Counted from the stretch's first letter, positions 43,608-52,595 are shown. The stretch: 64,000 bases of DNA from Rhizobiales bacterium YIM 77505 (GCA_000745135.1 JQNH01000001.1:1302001-1366000); one strand, 5' to 3'. Notes: generated from the letters alone by a model not told the origin. Program-made: numbers and translations.

Positions 43608-44792
43608 CTAGGGCCGGGCCCGCGCCAAGGCGAGGGCAAGCCAGCCGATCAGGACGCAGGCGAGCATCAGGGCCACCAGGGAAGCGGGCCACAGAAGCAC
43701 GGTGTGGCCGATGATCACGGCGCCGAGCGCCCCGAGGCCGAGCTGGGTCGCCCCAAGGATGCCGGCAGCCGTTCCGGCGAGGTCCGGACGAACCGACAGG
43801 GCCATGGCCGTGCCGCCCGGGATCGTCATGCCGTTCCCGACCGCATTCAGGCACAGGGGCAGGAACAGGGTCGCCGGGGTCCACGGCATGAGGGCCATGA
43901 AGGCGATCTCGCCCGTCACCGAGATCACCGACAAGGCCGTTCCGATCACGACGAGCCGCTCGCTGCCGAGCCGCCGGCCGAACCTCCCGGAAAGGAAATT
44001 GCCGACCATGTAGCCGGCGGCGTTGGCCACGAAATAGACGCCGTAGATGTGCGGCTCCTGCCCCATCACCTCGACGACCACATAGGGCGCGCCAGCCACA
44101 AAAACGAAGAACGACGCCGTGGTGAAGGACAGGGCAAGGCTATAGCCCAGGAACCGGCGATCCCTCATGAGGATCGGGAAGCCGTCGAAGAGGCGCGGGC
44201 TCGCCCCTTCGATGCGCCCGCGCCGAGCCGTCTCGGACAGGAGCGAGAAGGTCGCGAGCGCCACGGGCAGGCTCAAGGCAAGGGTGGCGAGGAAGATGGA
44301 ACGCCAGCCGAAGCGGGCGTCGAGGAAGCCGCCGACGAGCGGAGCGACCATGGGCGAGACGACCATGGCCATGGTGACATAGCCGATCAGGCTCGCGGCC
44401 TCGTCCCGCGAGGCCGTGTCGCGCACGATGGCGCGGGCGAGCGCAAAGCAGGTCCCGCCGCCCATCGCCTGGACGACGCGCGCGAAGAGAAGAGCCTCGA
44501 TGCTGTTCGCGAGCGCGCCCATGAGCGAGCCGCCGATGGAGAGCCCGATGGCGGCGAGCACGCAGGGCCTGCGGCCGATGCGGTCCGAGATGGGGCCGAC
44601 CACGAGCTGCGTTGCGGCGACGGCGAGGAGGTAGAGGGTGAGGGTGAGCTGGACCGTCGCGTAGTCGGTCTGAAGCGAGCGCGCGAGACCGGGCGTCGCC
44701 GGCGCCAGGACGTTGAGCGCGAAGGGCTGCAGCGTCGAGATGGCGACCAGGATGGCGAGCGGCGGGCGGGCGTTGAGGTTCGAGGCCGTCAT
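43608..44792 (-). CDS. Bcr/CflA-type MFS drug exporter, stop codon formed by IS630
   Basis: The 394-residue protein has about 12 membrane helices. Major-facilitator signatures of the Bcr/CflA 12-helix drug exporters are present: PATPGLARSLQTDYATVQLTLTLYLLAVAATQLVVGPISDRIGRRP (motif A and loop) and MGGGTCFALARAIVRD. The ATG at 44792 overlaps the stop of the upstream EamA gene as ATGA. At the other end the reading frame is closed by a TAG made of the TA target plus the terminal base of IS630, directly after LALARARP, so the natural C-terminus may have been a little longer. The substrate is unknown. Confidence 0.88.
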   Translation of the reverse strand: MTASNLNARPPLAILVAISTLQPFALNVLAPATPGLARSLQTDYATVQLTLTLYLLAVAATQLVVGPISDRIGRRPCVLAAIGLSIGGSLMGALANSIEALLFARVVQAMGGGTCFALARAIVRDTASRDEAASLIGYVTMAMVVSPMVAPLVGGFLDARFGWRSIFLATLALSLPVALATFSLLSETARRGRIEGASPRLFDGFPILMRDRRFLGYSLALSFTTASFFVFVAGAPYVVVEVMGQEPHIYGVYFVANAAGYMVGNFLSGRFGRRLGSERLVVIGTALSVISVTGEIAFMALMPWTPATLFLPLCLNAVGNGMTIPGGTAMALSVRPDLAGTAAGILGATQLGLGALGAVIIGHTVLLWPASLVALMLACVLIGWLALALARARP

Positions 44793-45703
44793 GCCGCTTG
44801 CTGATGGCCGAGGCGCGGCGCGGCGGCAAGCGCCTGCTGCCGCAGGCGGACCTGCTCGCGGTGGATGGTGTAGACGCCGCTCGCCCCGATGAGGGCGATG
44901 CCCGCGGCCGCCCAAAGGTCCGGAAGCTCCCCGAACACGAGCACCCCGAAGATGATCGCCAGGGGGATCACGCAATAGCGGAACGGCGACACCACCGACA
45001 CGTCCGTGCCGCGGAAGGCGACGACGATGGCGATGTTGCCGAGGGAGACGAACACCGCCGCGCCCACGAGGTAGACCAGTTCCGGCCCGCCGAGCGGCCC
45101 CCAGCTCTCCCGGACGCCGGCGACCGCGCCGGCAAGGCCGACGGCGCCCGTGGTCGCGAGAGCCACGACCGGGGAGGGGACCTGGACCCCGATCGCGCGT
45201 GTGACGAGGTCCCGGGCAGCCACCAAGACCGCCGCGGCGACGGCGAGGAGGGCGTAGGCGTTGAGCCCGAGGGGGCTCGGCTTCACGATGAGCAGCACGC
45301 CCAGGAAGCCGACGGCGATCGCCGTCCAGCGCCGCCAGCCGACCCGCTCGAGGCCCATCGCCACCGCCATCAGCGTCATGAGGATCGGCGTCGACTGCAG
45401 GATGGCGGTGATGTCGGCGATCGGCAGATGCGCGAGCGAGGTGATGAACAGGAAGGCGACGGCGGCTTCAAGCGCCGCCCGCAACAGCACCATCGGCTGC
45501 GCAAGACAGGCGAGCGCGCGAAGATGTCCGAAGGCCGCCACGAACGCCAGCGCGATGAGCACGGCGAAGGCGCCGCGCACCGCCATGATCTGGCCGGTCG
45601 GATAGGTGACGGAGGCGAGCTTCATCAGGGTGTCGTTGCTGATGAAGCAGCAGGAAGCCGCCAGCATCGCCAGGATGCCGCGCTTGTTGGAGGAAGGTGG
45701 CAT
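44789..45703 (-). CDS. EamA/DMT-family transporter
   Basis: The 304-residue protein has ten predicted helices in two EamA repeats (about 12-145 and 155-290), with GILAMLAASCCFISNDTLMKL at the start and FRYCVIPLAIIFGVLVFGELPDLWAAAGIALIGASGVY near the end. Such proteins export metabolites or amino acids; the substrate cannot be read from sequence. The ATG at 45703 is chosen because the first helix follows directly. It is the first gene of a two-exporter operon, coupled to the MFS gene by an ATGA overlap. Confidence 0.88.
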   Translation of the reverse strand: MPPSSNKRGILAMLAASCCFISNDTLMKLASVTYPTGQIMAVRGAFAVLIALAFVAAFGHLRALACLAQPMVLLRAALEAAVAFLFITSLAHLPIADITAILQSTPILMTLMAVAMGLERVGWRRWTAIAVGFLGVLLIVKPSPLGLNAYALLAVAAAVLVAARDLVTRAIGVQVPSPVVALATTGAVGLAGAVAGVRESWGPLGGPELVYLVGAAVFVSLGNIAIVVAFRGTDVSVVSPFRYCVIPLAIIFGVLVFGELPDLWAAAGIALIGASGVYTIHREQVRLRQQALAAAPRLGHQQAA

Positions 45704-45866
45704 GCGGGTCCAGTCTCGCCCGATCGTGTAGTTCCGTTTCGTCGCCGGGTGAAGGCGCGGCAGCGCCGGGCAGGTGTTCACCGGATGCATCCATCGGAGC
45801 GGCGGTGTTTATGGATTCTTAAGCATGAGGTCCCAGAGTGAGGTTGAGTCACCTCATCGAGCGGAC

Positions 45867-47630
45867 ATGCGACCACTCCAGGCATGGGCGACGTTTCGCC
45901 GCCGCACCGACCGGACGGAAGGTCCGGCCGATCCCGCTTCGGTTCCGCCGCGTGATCCGTCCGCAGAAGGCGCCAACGCTCGGATCGATCCCGAGATCGT
46001 GGATTTCCTCGAAGCCGACGTCCTCAGGGCGATCGCATCCGTCACCGGGGCCATCGCGGCGGCGAGCGGCGAGGTCGGGGCGACGCGGGACGTCATCGGC
46101 CATATCCAGGCCCACATGGCCGAGCTCGCCGCGGCAGGTCGCGGCGCGGCCGCCGAGACGGTCGGGCTTGCGGCCTCCACCGAAGAACTGGCCGCCGCCT
46201 CGAGCGACATCACGGGCGCCATGGACATCGCCACGCGGCGCGTTCTCGACGCGGTCGCCACCGCCAAGGCGGCCAATGCGCTCATCGCCGACCTCGCCAA
46301 GGCGACGGAGGAGATCGTCGGCATCGTCGACACGATTTCCGCCGTGGCGCGGCAGACGAACCTTCTTGCCCTCAATGCCACGATCGAAGCGGCGCGGGCC
46401 GGCGTTGCCGGGCGCGGCTTCGCCGTGGTGGCCGGCGAGGTCAAGGCGTTGTCGGTGGAGACCGGCAGCGCGGCGAACGACATCCGGGCCCGCATCGCCA
46501 ATCTCCAGGAGCGCGCCGCCGCCTCCATCGCCGCGGTGGAGGAGGTGGTGGCCGGCGTCGAGGGCGTGCAGCCCGTCTTCGACACCGTGCGCACGGCCGT
46601 CGACGAGCAGAACGCGTCCCTGGCCGAACTCGCGAAACGCGCCACGCAAGCCTCGACCTATGTGGAGAAGGTCAGCGCCAAGGCGCAGGAGGTGGATGCG
46701 GCCGCGGTGGACGCGGGCGGCCGCGTCGCCGGCGCCCGGCAGGCGGCAGCGAAGGCGGAAGAGGCTGCCAATCTCCTCGGGCAGCGCTTCGTCACCGTCA
46801 TCCGGCAGACCGAAATCGGCGACCGGCGGCGCTTCGACCGTCTTCCGGTCGAGGTCGGCGCCAGGGTGCGGGCCGGCGGGCGGACCGTCTCGACGCGCAG
46901 CATCGACATCAGCCGCGGGGGTGTGCTGCTCGCCAAGGCGGACGGCCTGACGCTCGGGCCGGGCGCGGCCATCGACCTTGACCTTGCCGGCGTCGGCGCC
47001 CTCAAGGCCAAGGTGGTCGCCGTCAGCCCTTTGGGGATCCACTGCGCCTTCGCCCATCTCGACGCCGACGCGGAGGCGCGCGTCGTCGCCTTCGTCGGCG
47101 CCGTCGAGGACGAGTACCGGCCCCTGATCGAGGTGGCGAAGGCTGCCGCGCGCGAGATCGAGACCGTGTTCGCACGCGCCGTGGCGGAGGGTCGTCTCTC
47201 GGTCGAGCAGCTCTTCGACGCCGACTACCGCCCGCTCCCGGACACCAACCCGCAGCAATACGAGACCGCGGCCACCAGGGTCCTCGAAGACCTCCTGCCG
47301 GTCATCCAAGAGCCGCTGCTCCTCTCCGACAACCGGATGGTCTTCTGCCTCGCCATCGACCGCAACGGCTACATCCCGGTCCACAACCGCAAATACTCGC
47401 TGCCCCAGCGGCGCGACGATCCGGTCTGGAACGCCGCCAACTGCCGCAACAAGCGCATCTTCGACGACCGGGCGGGGCTCGCGGCGGCCCGCTCCACGCG
47501 GCCCTTCCTCATGCAATCCTATCTGCGCGACATGGGCGGCGGGGTCATGGTGATGATGCGCGAGGTGGACGCGCCGATCCGCGTCTTCGGCCGCCATTGG
47601 GGCGGCTTCAGAACGGCCTACCGGCTGTAG
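45867..47630 (+). CDS. Cytosolic methyl-accepting chemotaxis-type protein with PilZ domain
   Basis: The product has about 587 residues and no membrane segment. Residues about 60-290 form a coiled-coil signalling domain with the MCP hairpin tip ([26 protein letters not shown] followed by [15 protein letters not shown]). Around 345-420 lies a PilZ domain with the c-di-GMP motifs DRRRFDR (RxxxR) and DISRGG (D/NxSxxG). The C-terminal 150 residues carry a conserved sensor-like module ([51 protein letters not shown]). It would couple c-di-GMP and another signal to a chemotaxis pathway. Start is uncertain between 45825 and 45867. Confidence 0.82.
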   Translation: MRPLQAWATFRRRTDRTEGPADPASVPPRDPSAEGANARIDPEIVDFLEADVLRAIASVTGAIAAASGEVGATRDVIGHIQAHMAELAAAGRGAAAETVGLAASTEELAAASSDITGAMDIATRRVLDAVATAKAANALIADLAKATEEIVGIVDTISAVARQTNLLALNATIEAARAGVAGRGFAVVAGEVKALSVETGSAANDIRARIANLQERAAASIAAVEEVVAGVEGVQPVFDTVRTAVDEQNASLAELAKRATQASTYVEKVSAKAQEVDAAAVDAGGRVAGARQAAAKAEEAANLLGQRFVTVIRQTEIGDRRRFDRLPVEVGARVRAGGRTVSTRSIDISRGGVLLAKADGLTLGPGAAIDLDLAGVGALKAKVVAVSPLGIHCAFAHLDADAEARVVAFVGAVEDEYRPLIEVAKAAAREIETVFARAVAEGRLSVEQLFDADYRPLPDTNPQQYETAATRVLEDLLPVIQEPLLLSDNRMVFCLAIDRNGYIPVHNRKYSLPQRRDDPVWNAANCRNKRIFDDRAGLAAARSTRPFLMQSYLRDMGGGVMVMMREVDAPIRVFGRHWGGFRTAYRL

Positions 47631-47708
47631 GGCCAGGCCCTTCTCCCTCCGGCGCCGTCCACCTTCCGGGATCCCGGGCCGAAGGCGGGCCGGGAACCGG
47701 GAGGGGCC

Positions 47709-48740
47709 TCACCCCCCTGTCACGCTCATGTGGCGGCTGACGGCCGGACGATTGCGGCGCCGGTCGATGACGAAGTCGTGGCCCCTGGGCTTGCGGCTGA
47801 TCGCCTCCTCGATCGCCTGCTCCAGGCGCTCATTGCCTTCCGAAAGGCGCAAGGGCGTGCGCAGATCCGCCGCATCCTCCTGACCGAGGCACATGAAGAG
47901 TTGACCCGTGCAGGTGAGGCGCACGCGGTTGCAGCTTTCGCAGAAATTGTGCGTCAGCGGCGTGATGAAGCCGAGCTTGCCGCCCGTCTCCATGACACGC
48001 ACATAGCGCGCCGGCCCCCCCGTGCGTTCATCGAGATCCTCGAGCGTGTAGCGCTCCTGCAGGCGGGCCCGCACGGCCGACAGGGGCAGGAACTGATCGG
48101 CCCGGTGCGTCTCGATTTCGCCGAGCGGCATGACCTCGATCAGCGTCAGGTCCATGCCGCGCCCGTGCGCCCACGTCATCAGCGTCTCGATCTCGTCTTC
48201 GTTCGTGCCTTTCAGGGCCACGGCGTTGATCTTGACCCGCAGGCCGGCGCCTTGCGCCGCGTCGATGCCCTTCAAGACCTTGGCGAGATCGCCCCAGCGG
48301 GTGATCTTGCGGAACTTCTCCGGATCGAGCGTATCGAGGGAGACATTGACGCGCCTCACCCCGTGGCGGACGAGGTCTTCCGCATAGCGGGCGAGCTGCG
48401 AGCCGTTGGTCGTGACCGTCAGCTCGTCGAGGGCGCCCGAACGCAGATGGCGCGACAGGCTCTCGAACAAGGTCATGATGTCGCGCCTGACCAGGGGCTC
48501 GCCGCCGGTGATGCGCAGCTTGCGCACGCCGCGCTCGATGAACACCGTGCAGACGCGGTCGAGCTCCTCCAGCGTCAGGAGGTCCCGCTTCGGCAGGAAG
48601 GTCATGTCTTCCGCCATGCAGTAGACGCAGCGGAAGTCGCACCGGTCGGTGACGGAGACGCGCAAGTAAGTGATGGCCCGGTGGAAGGGATCCACGAGCG
48701 GCAGCCGGGCGCGGGGGGCCTCGGCGGTTCTGTCCGACAT
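47709..48740 (-). CDS. moaA: GTP 3',8-cyclase (molybdenum cofactor synthesis)
   Basis: MoaA is a radical-SAM enzyme converting GTP to 3',8-cyclo-dihydro-GTP with MoaC. The 343-residue protein has the N-terminal cluster motif [12 protein letters not shown] (C-x3-C-x2-C), [11 protein letters not shown], a C-terminal cluster [13 protein letters not shown], and the terminal GG needed for activity. The divergent partner 96 bases away is a DUF971 protein gene, also often linked to molybdenum-cofactor genes. Confidence 0.96.
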   Translation of the reverse strand: MSDRTAEAPRARLPLVDPFHRAITYLRVSVTDRCDFRCVYCMAEDMTFLPKRDLLTLEELDRVCTVFIERGVRKLRITGGEPLVRRDIMTLFESLSRHLRSGALDELTVTTNGSQLARYAEDLVRHGVRRVNVSLDTLDPEKFRKITRWGDLAKVLKGIDAAQGAGLRVKINAVALKGTNEDEIETLMTWAHGRGMDLTLIEVMPLGEIETHRADQFLPLSAVRARLQERYTLEDLDERTGGPARYVRVMETGGKLGFITPLTHNFCESCNRVRLTCTGQLFMCLGQEDAADLRTPLRLSEGNERLEQAIEEAISRKPRGHDFVIDRRRNRPAVSRHMSVTGG

Positions 48741-48836
48741 GACGAGGTGGCTTTCCTGACAGGGGCCGTTTCACGCTATTTAGACCCGAATGCGCCGCCG
48801 TCCAAGGCGCTCCTCCAGCGGAGCCAAGGCACCCCC

Positions 48837-49211
48837 ATGACCACGAAGCACTGGCCGGTTGAAATCCGCCTGGCGAAGGACAAGCGCAGCCTCAAGGTCG
48901 CGTTCGACGACGGGGCCGCCTTCGACCTGCCGGCGGAGTATCTGCGCATCACCAGCCCCTCGGCGGAGGTGCAGGGCCACAGCCCGTCGGAACGGAAGAC
49001 CGTGGCCGGCAAGCGGAACGTCATGATCATCGGCGTCGAGCCGGTCGGGAACTACGCGGTGAGGCTCTCCTTCGACGATCTGCATTCCACCGGCCTCTAT
49101 GGGTGGGACTATCTGTACGACCTGGGCGCCCAATACGAGACGAAATGGGCCGACTACTTGGCCGATCTCGAGGCCAAGGGCCTCTCGCGCGATCCCCCGG
49201 CGCGGCGATAG
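48837..49211 (+). CDS. DUF971/GBBH-like N-terminal domain protein
   Basis: This 124-residue protein matches the DUF971 family (the N-terminal domain of gamma-butyrobetaine hydroxylase, here stand-alone). It has WPVEIRLAKDKRSLKVAFDDG, LPAEYLRITSPSAEVQGH, VMIIGVEPVGNYAVRLSFDDLHSTGLYGWDYLYDLG. Stand-alone members are linked to iron-sulfur or molybdoenzyme functions in several genomes, but the role is unsettled. The ATG at 48837 coincides with the conserved start. The frame is open over 1 kb upstream, antisense to moaA, and that part is not coding. Confidence 0.88.
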   Translation: MTTKHWPVEIRLAKDKRSLKVAFDDGAAFDLPAEYLRITSPSAEVQGHSPSERKTVAGKRNVMIIGVEPVGNYAVRLSFDDLHSTGLYGWDYLYDLGAQYETKWADYLADLEAKGLSRDPPARR

Positions 49212-49219
49212 CGCCGCCC

Positions 49220-49352
49220 CACCTCTCCCCGGTGGGGAGAGGTCGGCGAGCGTCAGCGAGCCGGGTGAGGGGCGGCTCTTCATCCTGACAAGGTCCACAC
49301 CTCACCCGCCCTCCGCTTCGCTCCGGTCGACCTCTCCTTCCAGGGAGAGGTG
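49220..49352. repeat. Long palindromic intergenic repeat, unit 1
   Basis: Left arm (49220-49275) starts CACCTCTCCCCGG, forms a 10-bp hairpin (ACCTCTCCCC/GGGGAGAGGT) and ends GCCGGGTGAGGGGCGG. The right arm (49298-49352) is its imperfect inverse, ending TCCTTCCAGGGAGAGGTG. A 22-base spacer separates the arms. Confidence 0.85.
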
Positions 49353-49368
49353 ACGCACGGCGCCGCCC

Positions 49369-49498
49369 CACCTCTCCCCGGTGGGGAGAGGTCGGCGAGC
49401 GTCAGCGAGCCGGGTGAGGGGCGGCGCCCTTGCCGGAGAAGGCGCGCACTTCACCCCCCGCTTCGCTCCGACCCTCCCCCTTCCCGGGGAGGGGGCGC
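49369..49498. repeat. Long palindromic intergenic repeat, unit 2
   Basis: The left arm is the same as in unit 1; the right arm is diverged (CTTCACCCCCCGCTTCGCTCC, then a CCTCCCCCTTCCCGGGGAGGGGG hairpin split by TT). It lies directly before the end of the NAT fusion gene and may serve as its terminator. Confidence 0.8.
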
Positions 49499-49503
49499 TG
49501 TCC

Positions 49504-50637
49504 TCACCTGTCCGTTGCGGCCGCCTTCTCGATCACCGGGCGCCAGCTGGGCTCGACCGGAAGATCGAAGGTCTGTGCCAGCGCCCGCTCGATCCCGTCG
49601 GCGTCGAGGACCCGGCGCTCGCTGCGCCCATCCGGGGTGCGGATGGTCAGGCGGTTCTTCGCGAGCGTGTAGCGGGCCTCCGGCGTCGTCCGCGCCACGA
49701 TGAGGTCATGGCGGAAATGCGAGGAGGGGTGAGTGGAGGTGAACCAGTTCGGCAGCTCGTAATCGACGTCGAGCTGCGCTTGAGGCGAGAGCTCATAGAG
49801 GGCCCGCCACCTGTCGTCGATCCGGGCCTGCACGAGGAGGGCGGAGCCGAAGGGGATGAGGCGGAAGGTCTCGTAGCGGGTGGCTTGCGGCTCGGTTGTG
49901 CCGAGGCGCAGCGGCGCCGTCGGGACGCAACTGCCGAACCCCACATCGGCCAGCCAGGGCACGCCGTCCACCGTGACGCGCAGGACCATGTGGCTCGGCG
50001 GCGTCGCCGGCGCGCCCGGCGGCTGGAGCCAGCGCACGCGCCCGATCAGCCCCTCGACGGTAAAGCCCATCGCCGTCAGCGCCCGCTTGAACAGGCCGTT
50101 GTGCTCGTAGCAATAGCCGCCGCGGCGGGCATGGATGAGCTTCGCGTCCACGGCGGCCGGGGAGATGTCGACGCCCCGGCCGAGGAGAACGTCGATGGCC
50201 TCGAACACGATCGCCGAGGCGTGCAGGGCGATGAGCGCCCGCAGGGTGTCGAGGGTCGGCGTCCTCGGCCCGTCGTAGCCGATCCGGGCGCAATAGGCGT
50301 CAAGGTCGACCGGCGGGCGCGCCGGCGCGCTTTCCAGTGCGCCTAGGATGTCCGCCACCGCGCGCGGCGCGTGGGTCTTAAGGAGGCGCACCTCGGGATT
50401 CTGCCGGGCGAAGGCGCGGCCGACGCGCTCGCTCGTGGCTCCGGCGAGGCCGCCGCCGAAGGCGATGAGATCGAAGGCGCGGGCGTCGAAGCGGTCCGGA
50501 GCATGCTCGGCGTCGGTCGAGCCCTCGGCATCGAGGCCGAGGTCGCGCAGATCCTGCAGAATGGTCTCGAGCACCTCGGGGCTGCGTCCGAGCACGAGAA
50601 CGCGGGCGGGCCGCGCGGCGCGGGGGAGCGCGGTCAT
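49504..50637 (-). CDS. nat: Arylamine N-acetyltransferase fused to an N-terminal Rossmann/receiver-like domain
   Basis: The 377-residue protein has two parts. Residues 1-105 ([47 protein letters not shown]) look like a small alpha/beta domain with a Gly-rich loop, similar in pattern to receiver or Rossmann folds. Residues 110-377 are a complete [23 protein letters not shown], catalytic Cys in [13 protein letters not shown], His in PPSHMVLRV and Asp in [12 protein letters not shown] acetylates arylamines and hydrazines with acetyl-CoA. The ATG at 50637 overlaps the stop of the flavin reductase gene (ATGA), so both form an operon under a SoxR-type promoter. Confidence 0.85.
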   Translation of the reverse strand: MTALPRAARPARVLVLGRSPEVLETILQDLRDLGLDAEGSTDAEHAPDRFDARAFDLIAFGGGLAGATSERVGRAFARQNPEVRLLKTHAPRAVADILGALESAPARPPVDLDAYCARIGYDGPRTPTLDTLRALIALHASAIVFEAIDVLLGRGVDISPAAVDAKLIHARRGGYCYEHNGLFKRALTAMGFTVEGLIGRVRWLQPPGAPATPPSHMVLRVTVDGVPWLADVGFGSCVPTAPLRLGTTEPQATRYETFRLIPFGSALLVQARIDDRWRALYELSPQAQLDVDYELPNWFTSTHPSSHFRHDLIVARTTPEARYTLAKNRLTIRTPDGRSERRVLDADGIERALAQTFDLPVEPSWRPVIEKAAATDR

Positions 50638-51188
50638 GCCGCCGCTCCCTCGTAGGGACGGGCCTCGCGGGCCTCGCGCAGCGCCAGTGCCCACCAGGCG
50701 AGACGGGAGAGAAGGGTCGCCATGGCCCGCGTCGCGCCTTGGCCGTCGAGCGGCGTGCCGTCGGCGCCGAACTGTTGGTGGGCGTTGGCGAAGCTGACCG
50801 TGTCCCGCAGGCCCACCGCATGCAGCTCGGCGAAGACAAGGCGCAGCTGCTCGACGGCGCGCAAGCCGCCGGAGATGCCGCCATAGGACACGAAGCCGAC
50901 GGGCTTCGCCTGCCACTCGTGGTACGCCGAATCGATGAGCGCCTTCAGGGGCGCGGGAAAGGAGTGGTTGTATTCGGGTGTCACGACGACGAAGGCGTCG
51001 GCTTGGCCGATCCGGCGCCTCAGCGTCTCGCCGTCCCGGGCGAGGTCGAGGGCAGCCGGGTCGATGGTGTGAAGCGAGAACTCGGGCCGGCTCTCGATCT
51101 GGGCGGCCGCCCAGCGGGCGACCGTGTCGCAGAAGCGTCCCTCGCGGGCGCTGCCGTAGATGAGGGCGAGCTTGATGGGGGGTGCCAT
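50634..51188 (-). CDS. NADPH-dependent FMN reductase
   Basis: The 184-residue flavodoxin-like protein has [22 protein letters not shown] (phosphate loop), [27 protein letters not shown] (the family hallmark) and [18 protein letters not shown]. Members reduce FMN, quinones or azo and nitro compounds with NADPH. The ATG at 51188 has GGGAGA upstream. It is the first gene of the SoxR-controlled operon and is coupled to the NAT fusion by an ATGA overlap, suggesting a shared job in handling redox-active aromatic compounds. Confidence 0.9.
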   Translation of the reverse strand: MAPPIKLALIYGSAREGRFCDTVARWAAAQIESRPEFSLHTIDPAALDLARDGETLRRRIGQADAFVVVTPEYNHSFPAPLKALIDSAYHEWQAKPVGFVSYGGISGGLRAVEQLRLVFAELHAVGLRDTVSFANAHQQFGADGTPLDGQGATRAMATLLSRLAWWALALREAREARPYEGAAA

Positions 51189-51225
51189 GTGGCGCGTTCT
51201 CCCTTGCGGTTCCGAAGCGCGCCAG

Positions 51226-51256
51226 GGCATAAGACCTCAACCATGGTTGAGGTCAA
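51226..51256 (-). promoter_or_regulatory. SoxR box within a 19-bp-spaced promoter
   Basis: CCTCAACCATGGTTGAGG (51235-51252) is a perfect 18-bp palindrome with the CCTCAA/TTGAGG ends of the known SoxR operator. On the minus strand it lies between TTGACC (51251-51256) and TATGCC (51226-51231), with the 19-base spacer typical of MerR-family-activated promoters. It would drive the FMN reductase-NAT operon. Confidence 0.8.
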
Positions 51257-51266
51257 GCGGGGAAGG

Positions 51267-51731
51267 ATGATGGGCCGGGTCTCTCCCGAAACCCTCGGCA
51301 AGGAGTTGACGGTCGGGGAGGTGGCAGCCCGCAGCGGCGTCCCGGTCTCGACCATTCATTTCTATGAAGCCAAGGGGCTGATCACGAGCTGGCGCAATCG
51401 CGGCAACCAGCGCCGCTATCCCCGGGAGGTGCTTCGACGCGTCGCCGTGATCAAGGTGGCGCAAAGAGCCGGCGTGCCCCTCGCCAGAATCAAGGAGGCG
51501 TTGAGCGCACTCCCAAATGGACGCACGCCCACCGCGGAGGATTGGGCCGAGCTTTCGGCCCGCTGGCGGGAGGAGCTCGACGCGCGCATCCGCCGCCTGA
51601 CGCGGCTGCGCGATGATCTCGATGGCTGTATCGGCTGCGGCTGTCTGTCGACGAGGCACTGTCCGCTGCGCAACCCCGGTGATGAGCTCGCCGAGGAGGG
51701 CCCGGGGCCGCGGTTGCTCGATCCGGCGTAG
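51267..51731 (+). CDS. soxR: Redox-sensitive MerR-family activator SoxR
   Basis: The 154-residue protein has the MerR winged helix ([50 protein letters not shown]), a dimerisation helix, and the SoxR [2Fe-2S] site [12 protein letters not shown] (C-x2-C-x-C-x5-C, residues about 121-132). SoxR activates transcription when its cluster is oxidised by redox-cycling compounds. An ATG at 51243 also exists but lies inside the operator palindrome; starts at 51267 or 51270 preceded by GGGGAAGG are more likely. The divergent operon is its evident target. Confidence 0.93.
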   Translation: MMGRVSPETLGKELTVGEVAARSGVPVSTIHFYEAKGLITSWRNRGNQRRYPREVLRRVAVIKVAQRAGVPLARIKEALSALPNGRTPTAEDWAELSARWREELDARIRRLTRLRDDLDGCIGCGCLSTRHCPLRNPGDELAEEGPGPRLLDPA

Positions 51732-51750
51732 GAGGGCGGACGCGGCGCCT

Positions 51751-51880
51751 CACCTCTCCCCGGTGGGGAGAGGTCGGCGAGCGAAGCGAGCCGGGTGAGG
51801 GGCGGCTCTTCATCCTGACAAGGTCCACACCTCACCCGCCCTCCGCTTCGCTCCGGTCGACCTCTCCTTCCAGGGAGGTG
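51751..51880. repeat. Long palindromic intergenic repeat, unit 3
   Basis: Same left arm, spacer and right arm as unit 1, with GCGAAGCG in place of GCGTCAGCG in the left arm and a 2-base shorter end (CAGGGAGGTG). It starts 20 bases after soxR. Confidence 0.85.
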
Positions 51881-51901
51881 GGCGGCGGCGCCGCCGTGCG
51901 T

Positions 51902-52024
51902 CACCTCTCCCCGGTGGGGAGAGGTCGGCGAGCATCAGCGAGCCGGGTGAGGGGCGGCACCATATCCGGACATGGCCCACACTCACCCGCCGCTGCGCGG
52001 CGACCTCGCCTTTCGGGAGAGGTG
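51902..52024. repeat. Long palindromic intergenic repeat, unit 4
   Basis: Intact left arm (CACCTCTCCCCGG) with a different spacer (ACCATATCCGGACATGG) and a diverged right arm (ACTCACCCGCCGCTGCGCGG, TTTCGGGAGAGGTGG). Confidence 0.8.
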
Positions 52025-52062
52025 GGCGTGAGGAGAGGTGGACGGCGGCTGGCGCCCTTCCT

Positions 52063-52115
52063 AACCTCTCCCGGGTTGGGACGAGGTCGGCGCGCGTCCA
52101 CGCGCCGGTGAGGGC
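52063..52115. repeat. Palindromic repeat arm directly before the DUF559 gene (unit 5)
   Basis: A degenerate left arm (AACCTCTCCCGGGTTGGGACG, GAGGTCGGCGCGCGTCCACGCGCCGGTGAGGG). Its last base is one or two bases before the DUF559 ATG; its GGTGAGGG end acts as the ribosome binding site. No right arm follows; the gene takes its place. Confidence 0.7.
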
Positions 52116-52469
52116 ATGGATCGGTTCAAGGCTCGCGCGCGGGAGCTCCGGAAACAGGACACGAGCGCGGAAGCACGGCTGTGGCAGGCCCTACGCAACC
52201 GCCGTGTGGGAGGCCGGAAGTTCCGTCGGCAGGAAGCGATCGAGGGCTACGTCGTCGACTTCTTCTGTCCCGCGGCGAAGCTCGTCATCGAGGTTGACGG
52301 CGCGACGCACTCGACCGAGCAGGAGCTGGCCCGGGATGCTTACCGCACCCGGGCGCGCGAGCGCTGCGGGCTGCATGTGATCCGGTTCACGAACCACGAG
52401 ATCCATACGAACCTCGACGGCGTGCTGGAAACGATCCTGGCAGAACTCGAACACCGCGTTCATCTCTGA
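52116..52469 (+). CDS. DUF559 (Vsr-like) endonuclease-domain protein within palindromic repeats
   Basis: The 117-residue protein has the restriction-endonuclease-like fold of DUF559. It shows RELRKQDTSAEARLWQALRNRR, GRKFRRQEAIEGYVVDFFCPAAKLVIEVDGATH (catalytic D-x-E-x-D, with VDF and IEVDG), and a C-terminal GLHVIRFTNHEI. DUF559 is related to very-short-patch repair nucleases. The gene is enclosed without gap by repeat arms at 52063-52115 and 52475 onward. An alternative start eight bases upstream lies in another frame. A role in repeat processing is only an inference from context. Confidence 0.88.
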   Translation: MDRFKARARELRKQDTSAEARLWQALRNRRVGGRKFRRQEAIEGYVVDFFCPAAKLVIEVDGATHSTEQELARDAYRTRARERCGLHVIRFTNHEIHTNLDGVLETILAELEHRVHL

Positions 52470-52474
52470 GCGCC

Positions 52475-52595
52475 CCCATCTCTCCTCGGCGGGCGTGAGC
52501 GCGCCAAGTGAGGGTCTGCTCCTCATTCGGAGACCGCCCACACCTCACCCGCCCTCCGCTTCGCTCCGGTCGACCTCTCCTTCCAGGAGAGGTGG
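52475..52595. repeat. Long palindromic intergenic repeat, unit 6
   Basis: Degenerate left arm (CATCTCTCCTCGGCGGGCGTG, CCAAGTGAGGG) starting six bases after the DUF559 stop, followed by an intact right arm (52541-52593) identical to that of unit 1 except for a shorter terminal hairpin. Confidence 0.75.

Larger units (their letters stand above)
42569..43608 (-). mobile_element. IS630-family insertion sequence, copy 2 (1040 bp)
   Basis: Same element as at 6370-7409, in the same orientation, flanked by TA at 42567-42568 and 43609-43610. Two differences are seen against copy 1 (G at 43548 and G at 43584). It separates the parC 3' flank from the last codon of an MFS exporter gene, whose TAG stop is formed at the right junction. 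Confidence 0.92.

Noticed and set aside
51243-51266. ATG at 51243 as the soxR start
   Set aside because: It lies in the centre of the SoxR operator palindrome and has no ribosome binding site; starts at 51267 or 51270 fit better.
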